Assembly: GCA_029718625.1 (NCBI GenBank)
Contig: CM056380.1
Location: 104,950,948 to 105,014,947, forward strand
Length of the DNA: 64,000 nucleotides
Direction of reading: 5' to 3'
Source of the DNA: Synaphobranchus kaupii
Taxonomy: Eukaryota; Chordata; Actinopteri; Anguilliformes; Synaphobranchidae
This document shows, one piece after another, positions 39,040 through 51,844 of the stretch; the first letter of the stretch is position 1; the number at the start of each line of letters is the position of its first letter. Under the pieces are notes generated by a model. That model was not told the origin of the DNA. It did no database searches and saw only the letters and a list, made by a program, of their open reading frames with translations. The position numbers and the translations under genes were made by a program.

Positions 39040-39200
39040 CTCGAAGGAATACCTAACCCGGACTACTTCGCTGGGACTAACCCGAGATAAGGAGGACTGG
39101 AGCGCACAGAGCTCAGAGCAAAAAATATTTAATAAGACTGACGTTTCGACGTCAAAGACGTCTTCTTCAGAGTCAAACGGAAATACCAAATGGTTTGGTT
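39040..39200 (-). other. Repeat fragment with a hammerhead-like core
   Basis: On the minus strand, CTGAAGA is followed by a self-complementary GACGTC-TTT-GACGTC and then GAAAC (about 39145-39176). This agrees with the hammerhead core CUGANGA-stem II-GAAAC apart from one extra A. Such motifs occur in ends of Penelope-like retroelements. Neither stem III nor a cleavage site is clear, so this is only a candidate. Confidence 0.35.
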
Positions 39201-40359
39201 TGAGGCTCGTTTGATAGTGCACACTCTTGATGACTTACAGCCATTTAGCCAGCCATGGGTTCCATGCTATTCCAGTGTAATTTACAGCTTAATCTAGTCC
39301 CACCCCCCAATTCCCATAGAGATCCATTCAAATGCAGAGAGGTTATAGTATCGCTGAAAATAAGATAGTCTTATATGCTTTTATACCCAGTCATGATAGC
39401 ATCACCCATTTTCCTAAAAGGTAAAACATGAAATATCTTTTCTTTGTACTGTTTTAAATTAAATACATGTAATAATTTACAAATCACTGCTTTTATGTGC
39501 ATTTTACATACTGTCCCAACTTCTTTGGAATTGGGGTTTGTACAATAATGTTAACGTCTAATTAGGCTATCAAAGCGGTTATGTAGTAGGATAGCAAAAT
39601 TGCAACAAACAAAAAAAGTGCCATAAGCTTATACAACACGACAAATGCATAATTTAGGAAATTGTGGTATCCATCTATGCATCTCTCCTGCACTGGGTTG
39701 TGTGGGGTGAGTCATGTGGGATGTCTCTGTGACTGTTTAACTGTTTTAAAATGAGCACATTGCTGCTACACATTATTATGTGAATTATGTGAAAAGCTAA
39801 ATACAGGAATATATTAAATAAACTTGAATAAGACGAATAACTGTGGTGGCTAGTTATTTTAATAGATAATGTTGTAGGTTTTTGGTGAATTTATACTTGG
39901 TATGAACTATGGGACTTGAGACTTGACTTGGATGCTATGACTTGAAACTTGCTCGTGACTCGAGAAAAGGTGACTTGGTTACAACAATGGTACTAGCTGA
40001 CTGTGGGCTCAAAGTTCTCTATCATTTTTCTCTTCTGAAGGGAACAGCTGGCTCCCTTTCTGAACAAATACCATTTGCTCATAAATGGGCAAAAAATTTA
40101 ATCCTGTCATCCAGAAAGGAAAGATCAAAATGAACCGCTTACAATATATGCCAAATGAATCCTATACCCTAAATAAGACGCGTGTCAGTAACTCCACCTA
40201 CCAGAACCCCATGCTCCCAAAAATACCTCTGAAATGGCACGCACCAGAAAAGGCCACTGCATGCAAATGAGCCAAACACAATCCCTCAGGAGAGGGAGGG
40301 GGCAGGGCTGCTGACTGCCACAGGTGTGTAATCACTCAGTCCCACTCTTAGGTTACAGC
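39201..40359. other. First-intron sequence, nothing recognised
   Basis: AT-rich DNA with only short open frames. Confidence 0.45.
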
Positions 40360-40905
40360 AGCAGTCATACCACCCTGTAACTAACTCCCGCTGCCTGGCA
40401 CTTGAGGCCGAGCGGGGCTGAGCTTTGTTAATACTGAAGCTGTGCAGGACCAGGCGCCTGTATCAGAAAGCAGGATTCCAGAGTTAGCCGGATAACTGCA
40501 CCGAGTAAAACCCGGTATCCTCCAAAATCTGGAACATGGATTCAAGTAAAAAAGAGCTGTTCCGGGTTTTACTTAGTGCAGTTATCCAGCTAACTCCGTA
40601 ATACAGGCCCTTGATTTGGTTAGGACTACAGCTAATTGGGGCTTGGCGTGGTTAGCACTAAAGAGAAGCAGGACTGGGTTTGGTTAGCACCGAAGCTAAG
40701 CGGGGCTGGGCTTGATTAATACTGAAGACTGGTCTTGGGTAGTACCGACGCAACAAGGGGCTGGGCTTAGTTAGAAGCCTACGGACGCAAAGCGGGGACA
40801 GGCTTGGTTAGTACTGAAGCCAAGCGTGTCTGGGCTTGGTTGGCACTGTAGGCCAATACTTGGATAGGAGACAAACCCAGAGTTGTGCCAGTGAGCCAGT
40901 AAAGA
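40360..40905 (+). repeat. 5S-rRNA-like tandem segments
   Basis: CATACCACCCTG (40368-40379) equals the 5' part of vertebrate 5S rRNA. It is followed by up to eight imperfect copies resembling its internal promoter: GAAGCTAAGCGGGGCTGGGC then TTGATTAATACT near 40693. The last copy continues into TTGGATAGGAGAC near 40860. No full 121-nt 5S gene is present. Likely a degenerate 5S-derived repeat or SINE. A hairpin (40457-40611) is inserted in it. Confidence 0.65.
40457..40611. repeat. 155-bp hairpin element
   Basis: Arms GCCTGTATCAGAAAGCAGG...GTTAGCCGGATAACTGCA...GTAAAACCCGG, matched by CCGGGTTTTAC...TGCAGTTATCCAGCTAAC...AATACAGGC. Confidence 0.75.
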
Positions 40906-42319
40906 GCTTGTGTGTGTTCTTACTAGGTGTGTAATGTTCTCCAAAACACCTAATCCTTCTGGGAGAAAGAAATATCACCCCAAAGTACTGAGATGCCAAT
41001 TCACATGGTCACATGGGACCAATATTATCGGATGACCCCTGTGTTTTGCAATATATGGTAGGTAGGCTAGCCTACTTTGCAGTGTAATTTTTACTTTACA
41101 AATCATGGATTAAGATCACAGATGACCTCTGGAATTAGTGCAAACCACACAAGGTCCCCAGGTAATACTAGTCCAGTGTGAAGGACAATAGTTATCAATG
41201 AAGGATAGTAGTGAGAAAGTGCTGAGCTGCCAGACAAAAAACCGCAGGATAAAAACAAAACATTTGGTCGCATTAATGTTACACTCATCGTCAGTGTGTC
41301 TCTTTTTGCTGGGATGTAGCCTATTAGCCACATTTGCCAGTAGGAAACTTTTCTTTTTTTCAATGTCAAAAGCACAAAGACTGGATCACGATGATTAGCT
41401 AAAGCCGTTAATTATTTTATGTGGTAAGGGCAACAAACAAGTAATTAGCTATAGCTAGCTTGTAGTGAAGAGCATCAAGGGAAACTTTTATCAGCATTTT
41501 GACGCCATCTTGAGAAGTGCAGCAGTAACGACGTGCCATATTTACTATAATTTAGCTACAACGGTGAGACCAGGACAGCATAACTAACCACAGCTATTAC
41601 TATTTCAGGGGTAAGTAAAACAATATCAAATTCTTCAAATGGGTGAACTATCCCTTTAATCACGTTTTATGAATCACCTGTTTCACAAGGTTGCACAAAA
41701 TTGCCTACAATTGTAATGGCACATTATGTTCAGCATATGCCTTTTACAGATTTGCAAGATTGTTGGACTGAGGTATGTCTCAAGATGATTATTTTAATAC
41801 TTTTATACTTTTAATAACCTATTTTACTTGGCTTCTTAAATGCCTGTATGGCAAGTTTTTTGGACGCCCAGAGCCGTTTATTCGACATACTGTTGTTTAC
41901 AATGATAGTAATGGCAAGTGTCCTATGTGTATTTAAAAAAAGGTAATGAATATGTGCAACACTTTGCATTAAAATTTTCAAAATTTTCCAATGTGCGAAC
42001 CCCCCCCTCACCCCACGCCGAATTAACAGTCTACCGTGGTTAATTTAAGAATGGTTAACAGAGTATGCAAATTCTGTTACCGGCACAGCCCTATGTGCTG
42101 GGGTACAGAGCCAAAACAACAAAAATGTGTCACTGTCCAAATACTTTTGGACTGCACTGTGTATGTTGGAAGTTGATGTATATTTTGATGCCTGTACGCT
42201 GTAAATTCCTGTCCAAGTATTGGCCTATCCCGACTCTGCTTACCCACAGTGCCAACCAAGCCCAGACACACTTGGTTGTCAAAGCTTTGTTGATGACCTT
42301 GATGGAGAGCAGGCTGATG
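40906..42319. other. First-intron sequence with an inverted 5S-like copy and a TTAA-type tip
   Basis: 42170-42300 carries, inverted, the same 5S-like phrase as 40820-40870 (minus strand TGTCTGGGCTTGGTTGGCAC and CCAATACTTGGA). GGGTGAACTATCCCT followed by TTAA at 41640-41658 looks like the right end of a TTAA-target element; the left end was not found. Confidence 0.55.
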
Positions 42320-45112
42320 TAGGGCTGGGCGATACATCGAATATTATTCGAATATTCAATATAATTTTGTAGGGGGATACAAAATAAAGCAAAATCGATA
42401 ATATTGCGTTTTGCTTATAATGCGCTTTTTAATGCGGCCAAATTAGTTTATTGAAGAACCGGGCGAGTTTGCTGCGTAACCACGCAGCACATTGCTGACG
42501 TAACTGTTTCGGATGCTATTGGGAGCAATCAACTAGCCATAGGGAGATAAGAGGGATGAGGAATAACGACCCCCCCCCTTAAAAAAACTCACACTTAATG
42601 ATATGGAGATGGTTTGGCTTCAATAGATCAGACGCAGAACAAAGCACCGTCTCTTGTAAACTGCTCGAATAATAATATACTTACCAAAGCTAGCAGCACA
42701 ACTAATCGGTTTCATCGACTGAAACAGCATTACATACGAGAAATGCGTGAAATTGCGCGAGCCAGTCGCCTCCCCCGTCAGCGTCTCCACTGTTCCCGTC
42801 CCTGTACACGCGACGCCAATGGATTCCTTTCTAAAAAATAGTGGGACGTGGAGAAAAATAACCGCTGCATTTAAGTATTATTTAGCCAAAGGAATTGTTC
42901 TCATCAGTACCAGTCTGGTCCTGCTTTTGCTCAGTAAAAACCTGCCTGGCCACTCCTCGCATTCCTCTTTTATTCTTACATAGCCTATGTGTCTCTCAAA
43001 TTCTTCCACAACTTCTTTACCTCCTCAACTATAAGATACATAGTAGCTACGCTATCGCTGTTAAATACACAAAACACTAGGGCTGCCCCCGACCAAAGAT
43101 TTTGCTTAGCCGACCTGTAGTCGTCAGTTCAAACCCATAGTCGACTAACCATCGCACATTTATGCTATTAATTTAATTATTTAAATATGTATTTTTGAGC
43201 ATCAGAAAATGGTTTGACTTCCATCTGATCTATAGTAAGTTTACTATATTACAGAGAAATACAAAACCGTCATTATAAGCATTTAAAATATCAATTATAG
43301 CTACAAGCACAGGCTGCGATTTGCTGGTCTGTGCTGCCTATTAATGGCATCGGTTTGCTTATGGTCCGCGCTGTAGGCTATTAACGGCATAGACAAAGCG
43401 GTAAATTACTGTGTCAGAACAACAAGCAATAAGACATTTAATATTGTTATTTTCAACGTTTGTAAACTTCCGCTTGAAATTTTGGCACGTCTTTGAATTC
43501 TACCGTAGAAGAGCCGCTTCTGGGTCACCAGGTCGGGGTTTGCTTTGCAGCTAGTACGAACTCTTCAAAAGGATCCATTTTGCTAAATTAGTGTACGTCT
43601 ATGCAACTGATTCCTTCACTGCGAGTGCACAAGACCGCTAGTGAGCAACAGAAAACAACAAACTTTCCAAAACAATTCAGAAGTATTTCCGGTTTCCGGC
43701 TGCAGATGTATATCTAAACCTCCGTTGGTGTCTATACAAGTCAATGGATTTAATAAAATGATAAATAAAACCTGATACGAAGAATACTTTACGACGATTT
43801 TGGTGTCAGAACATCAACGGACACCAGTGACCACTCGGTGAGTTGCCCGTCTTTGAAAACTAGAGTTTATGGTGTTTTTTTGAAGGATTTTCTATTGTGC
43901 ACGTCCAGATCCATTGTGTACGTTAGCTGTGACATGAGCAATAAACAATATATCTCAAGACTGCAAAGTTTGTCAAAATGTTGATATGGACCTTTGTATA
44001 TGATCGTAAATAACCTTTTAACAGGGCTTAACATGATAAATACCGAACTTCTCCTTTAATTATAATCTATATTAGCAACGTAAAAGTGTGTTTTAGCCTA
44101 CTTGCCCTTATGAAAAAAGAATATACTGCAGTATATTGTAAATATATCAAAATTATCTTCACAATATATTTAAAATATACTTCAGTATATTACATTTCCA
44201 TAAGGGTGTGACCAGAAAACCTCATAATATTAGGCCTACTCACTGCTGTTTTGCCTCCGATCGCAGTCTTCTCATATTGGAACACGAGTTTGTTGCTCGG
44301 GAGAAGAGAGCTCCGCGTTTTGCTGACAATGAAGCCGGCCTTTGGCTTTTTTGGGGTCATCCTTTAGACGCTCAAAATGCTCGCATACTTTTGATTTTCT
44401 CTCAGACATTCTATACAACTGATCTATTCCTTAATTAATAGACACCAATTGTTTGTTACAAGGTGCACGTCCGTAATGAGTAGTTCCTCTCTCGCGTTTA
44501 TTCACACTGCGACACAAATTAAAATTTTGGTCGACCAAGTTGCTAAAACATAGCTGTTTTAGCTATTTGCTAGCAAAGCCAAAACTTCCCTGCAAAGTGC
44601 GTAAGTCCCCAGTTGTGGTGTGTTTCCCACATCCGACCATAAACAAATGCAGGGTTAGCACAGCCCAGCCTCGTCAGTACGGCGAACTGGCACAAGGAAA
44701 AACAGTGGAGTGTAAACCCAGCTCCCCATGGCATTTAAGCCGCCTCCACTAACTCAGATCGGGCAAAAGCAATAACAAACGCCATAGCTCTTAAGAAAGA
44801 AAGATATGTGCCTTCCTTTGCTCAGAAAATTATGGCCAATTAGCCACTGTTTACAAGTTTAGAGCTTCATAATAAATGAAAAGCAATTTTATGTTTTGCA
44901 TTTCTTTTTTCCCCGCTGAACCGTGACTTCAAAACCGGGGTACATACCGAACCGTGACTTTTCTGTACCGTTACACCCCTACTGCTTACATTAAGTATAT
45001 GACTCTGATTGAAAATCACTCTGTTAAGCCATTTCATCGGAAAGCTTTAATATCAAGATGCGCCAAAAGGCTTAAAAATAGAGATTTTTTTTTGCCATAT
45101 CGCCCAGCCCTA
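42320..45112. mobile_element. hAT-family element with perfect 8-bp target duplication (2.8 kb)
   Basis: Left TAGGGCTGGGCGATACATCG, right ATATCGCCCAGCCCTA, flanked by identical GGCTGATG (42312-42319 and 45113-45120). No recognisable transposase, so non-autonomous or decayed. It contains further element ends: TAGGGCTGCCCCCGACC at 43078, a TTAA-type tip GAACTTCTCC with TTAA near 44048-44058, and GTACCGTTACACCCCTA near 44966-44982. Confidence 0.88.
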
Positions 45113-45120
45113 GGCTGATG

Positions 45121-47069
45121 TAAGCATTAGGGCTGATCAAATAAATTTTTCATTTTGCAAACGCTAACTTTTTTTTCCACATTTCACATAGAGAAATCTC
45201 ACCAATAAAACACCAGTAAAGTCTCTTAATAAAAAAAAAAACGCATTAATGGATATGATATATTTTGAATATAATAACATGTGGCATCAGGGTCTATCAC
45301 ACTGAACACGTTTTGTGAGTTAAAGACGCCTGGGCTGGTAACTAACTGTTCAACTGCAATTACTTCCTGCATTACAACTCACCACTCTTGGCCTGAGACT
45401 ATGAGGAAGTACATTTTTTGATGTGGCCCAACTTAAGTGTTGACGACACTGCAAACTGCAATATTGCTACCAGACAGAAACATATGGACAGGAAATCATC
45501 ATTGTAACCTGTGACTGTTCAAGTCATTGATGGCATACAGCACAATGTGTCGTTCAGTAAAGTGTGTGAATATCTTAATAGCAGTTATCGGTATCGGCGA
45601 CAAAACTGTCATATCAGTCGGGCCCTAGTAAACTTTACTTATTTGGGAGTTTGCAGTTTTTCCAAATTACCAGAAGGCAACGATATTTTTCAACTTATGA
45701 GCACACAACTTCCTTGGAAAAAATGTTAGCATAGAGCCCTGTAGTTAAAGAATGAATAACATGAATGTAACGTTAGCCTATGTCAGATGTCTTATCGTTG
45801 GCTAGCTATGTGTTTTTCATACCATCTACTGTCCGTACGGCTTAAATACTAATGCCACTACCAGCTGTTACATGCTTTTACTTTCAATTAATTAGCATTC
45901 ATGCATGGTAAGTTACGGATAGCTTAATAGCCATCTTCTTATCTCGTAAAATGCATCCATTTTTTATAATTAGTATCCACAGAATGCTTTATGCTTCTAT
46001 GTTACATAACTATGGTGACGACGGACTACGGTGACAAAGTGTATCGCGTCCGGAAATCTCCCCACAGAACTCTATGATCCGATCCAGACACGACCGCACC
46101 AATTTAATGCACTAAACAGTTACCATCATTAAAAGTTCCGCTCAATTGCAGCGCATAAAAGTTTTTAACGTCGATTATGGGCCACATCAACGCATACTCA
46201 AATATTCGTCTACACTGACTCATGGCTAGTTGGAAGCACAGAATCGTCTAGAATGTTATTGTACTTCTGTAGCGTTAAGATTTGCCTTCGCTGGAACTAA
46301 GGGGCCTAGCCTGAACCATGAAAAGCAGCCCCATACCAAGGGGAGTCTAGATACTTCTGGCCATATTGTGTACATACATTGCATGGTAGTTTGTGAATAA
46401 AAACGGGTTAAAAATGGGGTGGGGGAAAAAAACGAAATTTGCCTTTAAAAAACAGAATCCTAGGAGCCCTAGCTATGCAGCTACTGTATTGACATGTGGT
46501 CTGTTCACTAGTCAGTAAAAATATCAGAAAAATGCAATCTTCTGAGGATACAACAACTTCTGTGGTCAACAGGAACATGTGGCACATATGCATATCTAAT
46601 TCAATATCGGCAAATCCGACTCGCATACATTAAAAACTGCCATGGATGTACCAAGCAGCTTCATTTGAAGTAAACTTTAGACAGCATAAAATTATGATTT
46701 TGATTTTTTTTAGGGACACTTGCCCTACAAAAAGAAACCAGCCAAATACAGATTAACACTGCAGTACACAGTATTTCAAGATATTATCAAAACGTGTCAG
46801 AAATGACAGGTTCGCACAAACGGCGATGAAGCTTTCTGCCCAACGAAATCCGGTCCAACCTGCAGGGCCGGCTTCTCTCCCATTCTCAGGGCACATGCAT
46901 GGCAGAGCTCCCAAAGGCAGGCTCACCCACTTACATGGCTCACCTGTCACTTCAAATAATTTCCAACCCCTGTAGCTGTCATACGGAGTGAATTTAGTGC
47001 CAATATTATTTACATGTTTCACAAATCACGTGTGTTTTGTGCTCCGCAAAACACAATTCACGTGCGTTT
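45121..47069. other. First-intron sequence, nothing recognised
   Basis: AT-rich DNA, short frames only, no repeat I could class. Confidence 0.45.
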
Positions 47070-48885
47070 TACGCACAGCAAAACTACAAATCCTGTTTTA
47101 CAAATCTCAAACTACAAATTGCAAACTACAAATCTCAAGCTCTGGACACAAAAAAATTTGTTTTATGCACTGAAAACTACTAATCCTGTTATACAGATCT
47201 TAAACTACAAACTGAACTACAAATCCCAAGCTGTGGATGCAAAAATAGTAAAATACGAATCATATTGGCACTGCATTGTGGGTATGATAGGGAAATAAAT
47301 CCATGTGCATGCACCAATCAAAATTACTCTATATAGCCAATCGGGGAAGAGTAAATCACCGGCAACTGGAAGCGAGTTGAAGCATGGCTTACGCGCAGGA
47401 ATATCTAATGAAATGTATTCATGCCGAATGTAGATCAAACTTAAACATCTTTGATTCGTCACTTGCAATAAAGATAACATTTCAATGATTGTCGGTCGAG
47501 AAATTACCTTTATGCAAGCTAGCTATTTAATCTCTATGACAGGCAGACAACACTACTTGTACAACACTACTGCTTAGCCTTAGACATTTAGCTAGTTAGT
47601 GACTTAGTCGGTTTAGAATTACTTGTTAACTAAAAAAAAAAAAAAAATCTTAATCACGGATATGATGAAACATTCAGTGTCTACTTACTTGGGAGTTTCT
47701 GTTCTATAGCATTAATCCAAAATGTATTTGTTTGCAAATAGTTTAATGAATTCCATCTTATGCTGGCGTTGAACTTTTCCTTACCTAGATTTTACGCAGA
47801 GAACAGCTAGAAAGGCTACATGCACGCCTCTTGCATCTAACGTTACTTGAACAATGTCTTTGTCCAACAACATTGATCAGCTCAGCTAGGCCGTTCACAA
47901 TTTCCTCTGGAATATTAATTTGCCTTGATAAGGCACTGACGAAGACCTGACGGCAGGTAAAAACCCAGGTCCATAGGCGCTTGTTCATCACATCCATACT
48001 CCAGATTATTTTTTGTAGCTACAAGCAATTCAAAGACGTCACTAGCTAGTACGGGCTGTCACATTTACATTCAAAATTCGAATCGTATTCGAATAGGTAC
48101 ACTGAGGGCCATATTCAAACGTCAAAAAAGAAATAAATATCGGAGGTAGTAAACGTGTCATCGCCGCGTCATTACCTACATCAGTGCATTTGAGCTGAAC
48201 AACTGGGGACTTGGCGTCATGGATGCCCACCGCAGGAAAGTTTTGGCTATGCTCATCATGCTTGAGCACTAAAACAATGCAGCAAGATATCTGACCCATA
48301 TTGAAGACCTTGAGAAAAGCAGAAATAGCAACTGCAACAAAAACGTTTTAACATTTAATTGTACATGTTTATCATTCTGTATCGGTATGTTGGCCGATAC
48401 AAAATCATTTCATGCAGAAAAACGAGAGTTGGAAGTGTTTTAAAAGCTAAAATCGTCTAAAAGTAAAGTTTGTTTATCGTTCACAATGTGGGTCACGGTC
48501 TGCGCTGTCATGATGTGACGTCGTTCTTCAAAGTCGTGAGGTCGGGGTTGATTTCCTGATCCCATGGTTTTTGACATGGAACTCCTAGGTGGAAGGTCGT
48601 TTTACTATATTTTCCCTAGTACGATATTGGGATTCAGTTGGAAATTAATAAACGAATGCAGCAGAGGGGAGGATAAGTATCATTCTAGACTAGAAGTAAA
48701 TATTCTGTAACAAGTAAAACTGGCCTTATCCGTTCAATAGATTGCAGATGTGTAGCTACTAATTACCAGCTGGTAATTTACCTGAACTTATTAGCCAGCT
48801 ATAGCACAGATCATTACTTGTCATCCCCCCCATTTGTAGTTTGAGATCTGTAAAACAGGATCTGTAGTTTTGTGGTGACGAAAAG
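47070..48885. mobile_element. Possible element bounded by inverted copies of an ACTACAAATC-rich repeat
   Basis: GCAAAACTACAAATCCTGTT then TTACAAATCTCAAACTACAAAT (47078-47118) appears inverted at 48835-48876. A second direct copy lies at 47175-47235. The ends are not exactly defined and no target duplication was found. Internal sequence is not coding. Confidence 0.5.
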
Positions 48886-49196
48886 GTCATGAAAACGTGA
48901 CAGTGACCACGTTTACATGCACACTGAATAGGGTTGCAAAGGGGTGGAAAGTTTCCGGTAAGTTTCCGTAAACTTTCCCAAAATTGACCATGGGAAGTTA
49001 AGCTCGGGAATTTTGGAAATATTTTGTTTGTGACCAATTTGTTTTTTTTGCAAAGGTTAGCCTATAACATGGAACTTAAATTAAGTTGAAAAATGCACAA
49101 CTGCAATTCTAGATCCTGCAGCATGCTTTGGTTAAAACAACCCAATTTAATGTGAATTGGGTTGAATTTGAACCCTGCACTGTGCATTCTTCCATA

Positions 49197-51252
49197 GAGT
49201 ACTCAAGTGACTACGTCACACTGGTTTCGGAAGTGACTTCCCCATTCATTTAGACCATAGACATGAACTAAAACTTACTTTTAAACAATTTCTAGTGATT
49301 ATGTCTTACGATCAATTTCCTGGATTGTTCAATATAACAAAATATGTAGTGGACCTTAGTGCCGCTTTTGACACTGTGGACCACTCCATCCTCCTTCAAA
49401 GGCTGGGGCAGCTGGGTGTTGAGGGCACCGCACTTGACTGGTTCACCTCATACCTCTCTGGCAGACAACAATTCATCTCTCTCTCCGGTCACACCTCCTC
49501 CCTTTCCCCTGTCACGCAGGGGGTCCCCCAGGGCTCGGTCCTCGGGCCCCTGCTCTTCATCTGTTACATATTTCCCCTTGGTCACATCATCCGCAAATTT
49601 AACATGGACTTCCACTGCTACGCCGACGACACTCAGATTTACATTAGCACAAAATCCATTCAGAACCCACCCCTCACCCACATTAATACCTGCATCTCCA
49701 CAATTAAAACCTGGCTGACCCATAATTTCCTCAAACTCAACAGTGACAAAACTGAACTCCTACTCATTGGCACCAAATCCACACTTTCAAAGACCGGCCC
49801 CATCTCACTCACCATCGATGACTCAACCATCACTCCCTCCCCCCTGGCACGCAACCTTGGTTTCATCCTTGACCCCACCCTCTCCTTTGTCCCCCATGTC
49901 AGCTCTGTCATCAAGACCTCATACTTCCACCTCCGCAATATTGCCAAAATCAGACACTGCCTCTCCCCCTCTGCTGCTGAAAACCTCATTCACGCCTTTA
50001 TCTCCTCCCGCCTCGATTATTGCAACTCCCTTCTTACTGGTATCACCTCCCACTCCCTCCATAGACTCCAAATGGTCCAGAACTCCGCTGCCCGTCTACT
50101 CACTCACACCCGGTCCCGTGAACACATCACCCCTGTACTCCAATCTCTTCACTGGCTCCCCATCAAAGAGCGCATTAACTTTAAAGTTCTCCTCCTCACC
50201 TTTAAAGCCCTCCACAGCCTGGCCCCCCCCTACCTGACTGACCTCCTCTTGCCCCTCCGCCCCACCCGAACCCTCCGCTCTTCCACCACCACCACCCTCT
50301 TCATACCACTTTCCAAACTCAAAACCTTTGGCGATCGAGCCTTTTCCAGGACTGCACCCCGACTCTGGAACTCACTCCCACAAACCGTCAGAGACTCACC
50401 CACACTCCCCACTTTCAAATCCCGGCTAAAAACATTTCTTTTCTCCCAAGCCTACAACCTCCCCTACCCCTAAATGACCCTCCTCCGTTTCTCCTCCCAC
50501 CCTAACCATCTGCTCAGCCTCCCCTCTTCTTCTCTCTCCTCTCCTCTCACCCCGTCCACCATGTTATTTTCTGTGAATTTTGTACATGTTTATTTACTGT
50601 CCCAGTTGTTTTTTGTTTATTTTGTATGTTCCACCAGCCAGTTACTCCACCTTCATCTCATTTGTTACCATCTCTCCTTTTGTCCTGTTGTCTTTTGTGT
50701 TTCTGTTCCCCCCTCACAAATTCTGTAAGCGACCTTGGGTTCGGAAAGGCGCTATATAAATAAAATGTATTATTATTATTATTATTATTTTTCTGGACCA
50801 GCTTCAAGTATATTTTACGTTTTAGTATTTTTTTGTGAATATACCACCGCTGGCAATGTTTAAAAACTCAACGTCCCATAATTCCCTCCGGACGCTGCAA
50901 TAAAGTAAAATGGCCGAATTAGCAAGGTGGTATGCACTGCCAAAAATGTCCAAACGAGATGATATTTGATTGGTTGAGAACCGCCCGTGCGTTGCAGTAA
51001 TGGATATGTAGTCCGTTAAAGTGGACAACAAACCGGACTACAAATCATTACTTTAAAAAATGTTAATTGGAGCATGAAATGTATGCTCTACATCCTTATA
51101 CCACACAGGCTAATCCAGGAACGTTTCGGCTCATTCTATAAATCAGATTTCAAGAAATTGCCGATAGTCGCCGAAGTCCATTCTATCTGTCATAGGGAAT
51201 TTACTTCCTAAACCAAACTCCGCCCACGTCTGACGTACTCACTTGAGTACTC
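49197..51252. mobile_element. Third-level TIR element with TA target (GAGTACTCAAGTGA ends)
   Basis: Left GAGTACTCAAGTGACTACGTCA and right its near complement, ending TCACTTGAGTACTC, flanked by TA on each side. It sits in the second-level element and itself hosts the LINE. Confidence 0.72.
49349..50789 (+). mobile_element. 5'-truncated L2-like LINE with an intact partial reverse transcriptase frame
   Basis: Encodes [37 protein letters not shown], the catalytic YADDTQIY (about 49619), [15 protein letters not shown], and the C-terminus [14 protein letters not shown]...[12 protein letters not shown], ending at 50473. Then a 3' UTR with GGCGCTATATAAATAAAATG and (TTA)n at the tail. No stop occurs in the whole 3' half, so the insertion is young. 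Fingers, endonuclease and 5' parts are missing. The open frame's ATG at 49295 lies in flanking DNA. Confidence 0.9.
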
Positions 51253-51480
51253 TATTACATGTGCAGTGCATTCTTTTATCACATGCACAGATAATTTCAA
51301 GCATCCTGCACATTACTGCAGGGCCCTCTGCATGCACTGCGCATTCTTCCATCACATGCAGAAATAATTCCCAGCATCCTGCACACTACAGCAAGGCTAT
51401 TGAGGCCACACTACTGCATTTGAACCCAAGGACTACATCCATTTTTAATCCATTTTTTATGCTATTTTTTGTTTAATGAA
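51253..51480. repeat. About 80-bp tandem duplication in the second-level element
   Basis: GTGCAGTGCATTC(T)TTTATCACATGCA...AGCATCCTGCACA occurs twice (51261-51345 and 51332-51410), and a third partial copy sits at 49175-49195 across the third-level insertion. Confidence 0.7.
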
Positions 51481-51844
51481 AGAATCCATTAAAGTTCTAC
51501 TCACAAATGTTTGCATAGATGTCTGCTTATGACAAAACAAAATGTTTATATTTATGTCTGCATATGACGAGGTAAATACAGCACGCCAACATTTCCAGTT
51601 TATTCCCGTTAATTCCCATGGAAAGTTTCCACCTTTGAATATTCCCAGAATTTTGCAACCCTAATTCCGAATAAGGTCAATATTCTCTTTAAGGTAATAT
51701 TGCGAATAAAGTGTTTACATGCTCTGTAGAGTGTTGAGCTCCGCGATTATTCCTGGATACATGTTAATCGGCATATTTCGAATAAACTAGAACACGCACG
51801 TTTTTTCCCCAATGTAATTCCCTTTTCCGCGAAAGGTTTGGAAG

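Larger units (their letters stand above)
48929..51663. mobile_element. Second-level TIR element (TAGGGTTGCAAA ends)
   Basis: Ends TAGGGTTGCAAAG and TTTTGCAACCCTA, with further inverted similarity (GGAAAGTTTCC near each end). It interrupts the Harbinger left arm. If TA is the target, the element proper is GGG...CCC. Superfamily open. Confidence 0.7.

Noticed and set aside
40360..40905. A functional 5S rRNA gene
   Set aside because: No complete 121-nt copy and no T-run terminator in place; only repeated internal segments.
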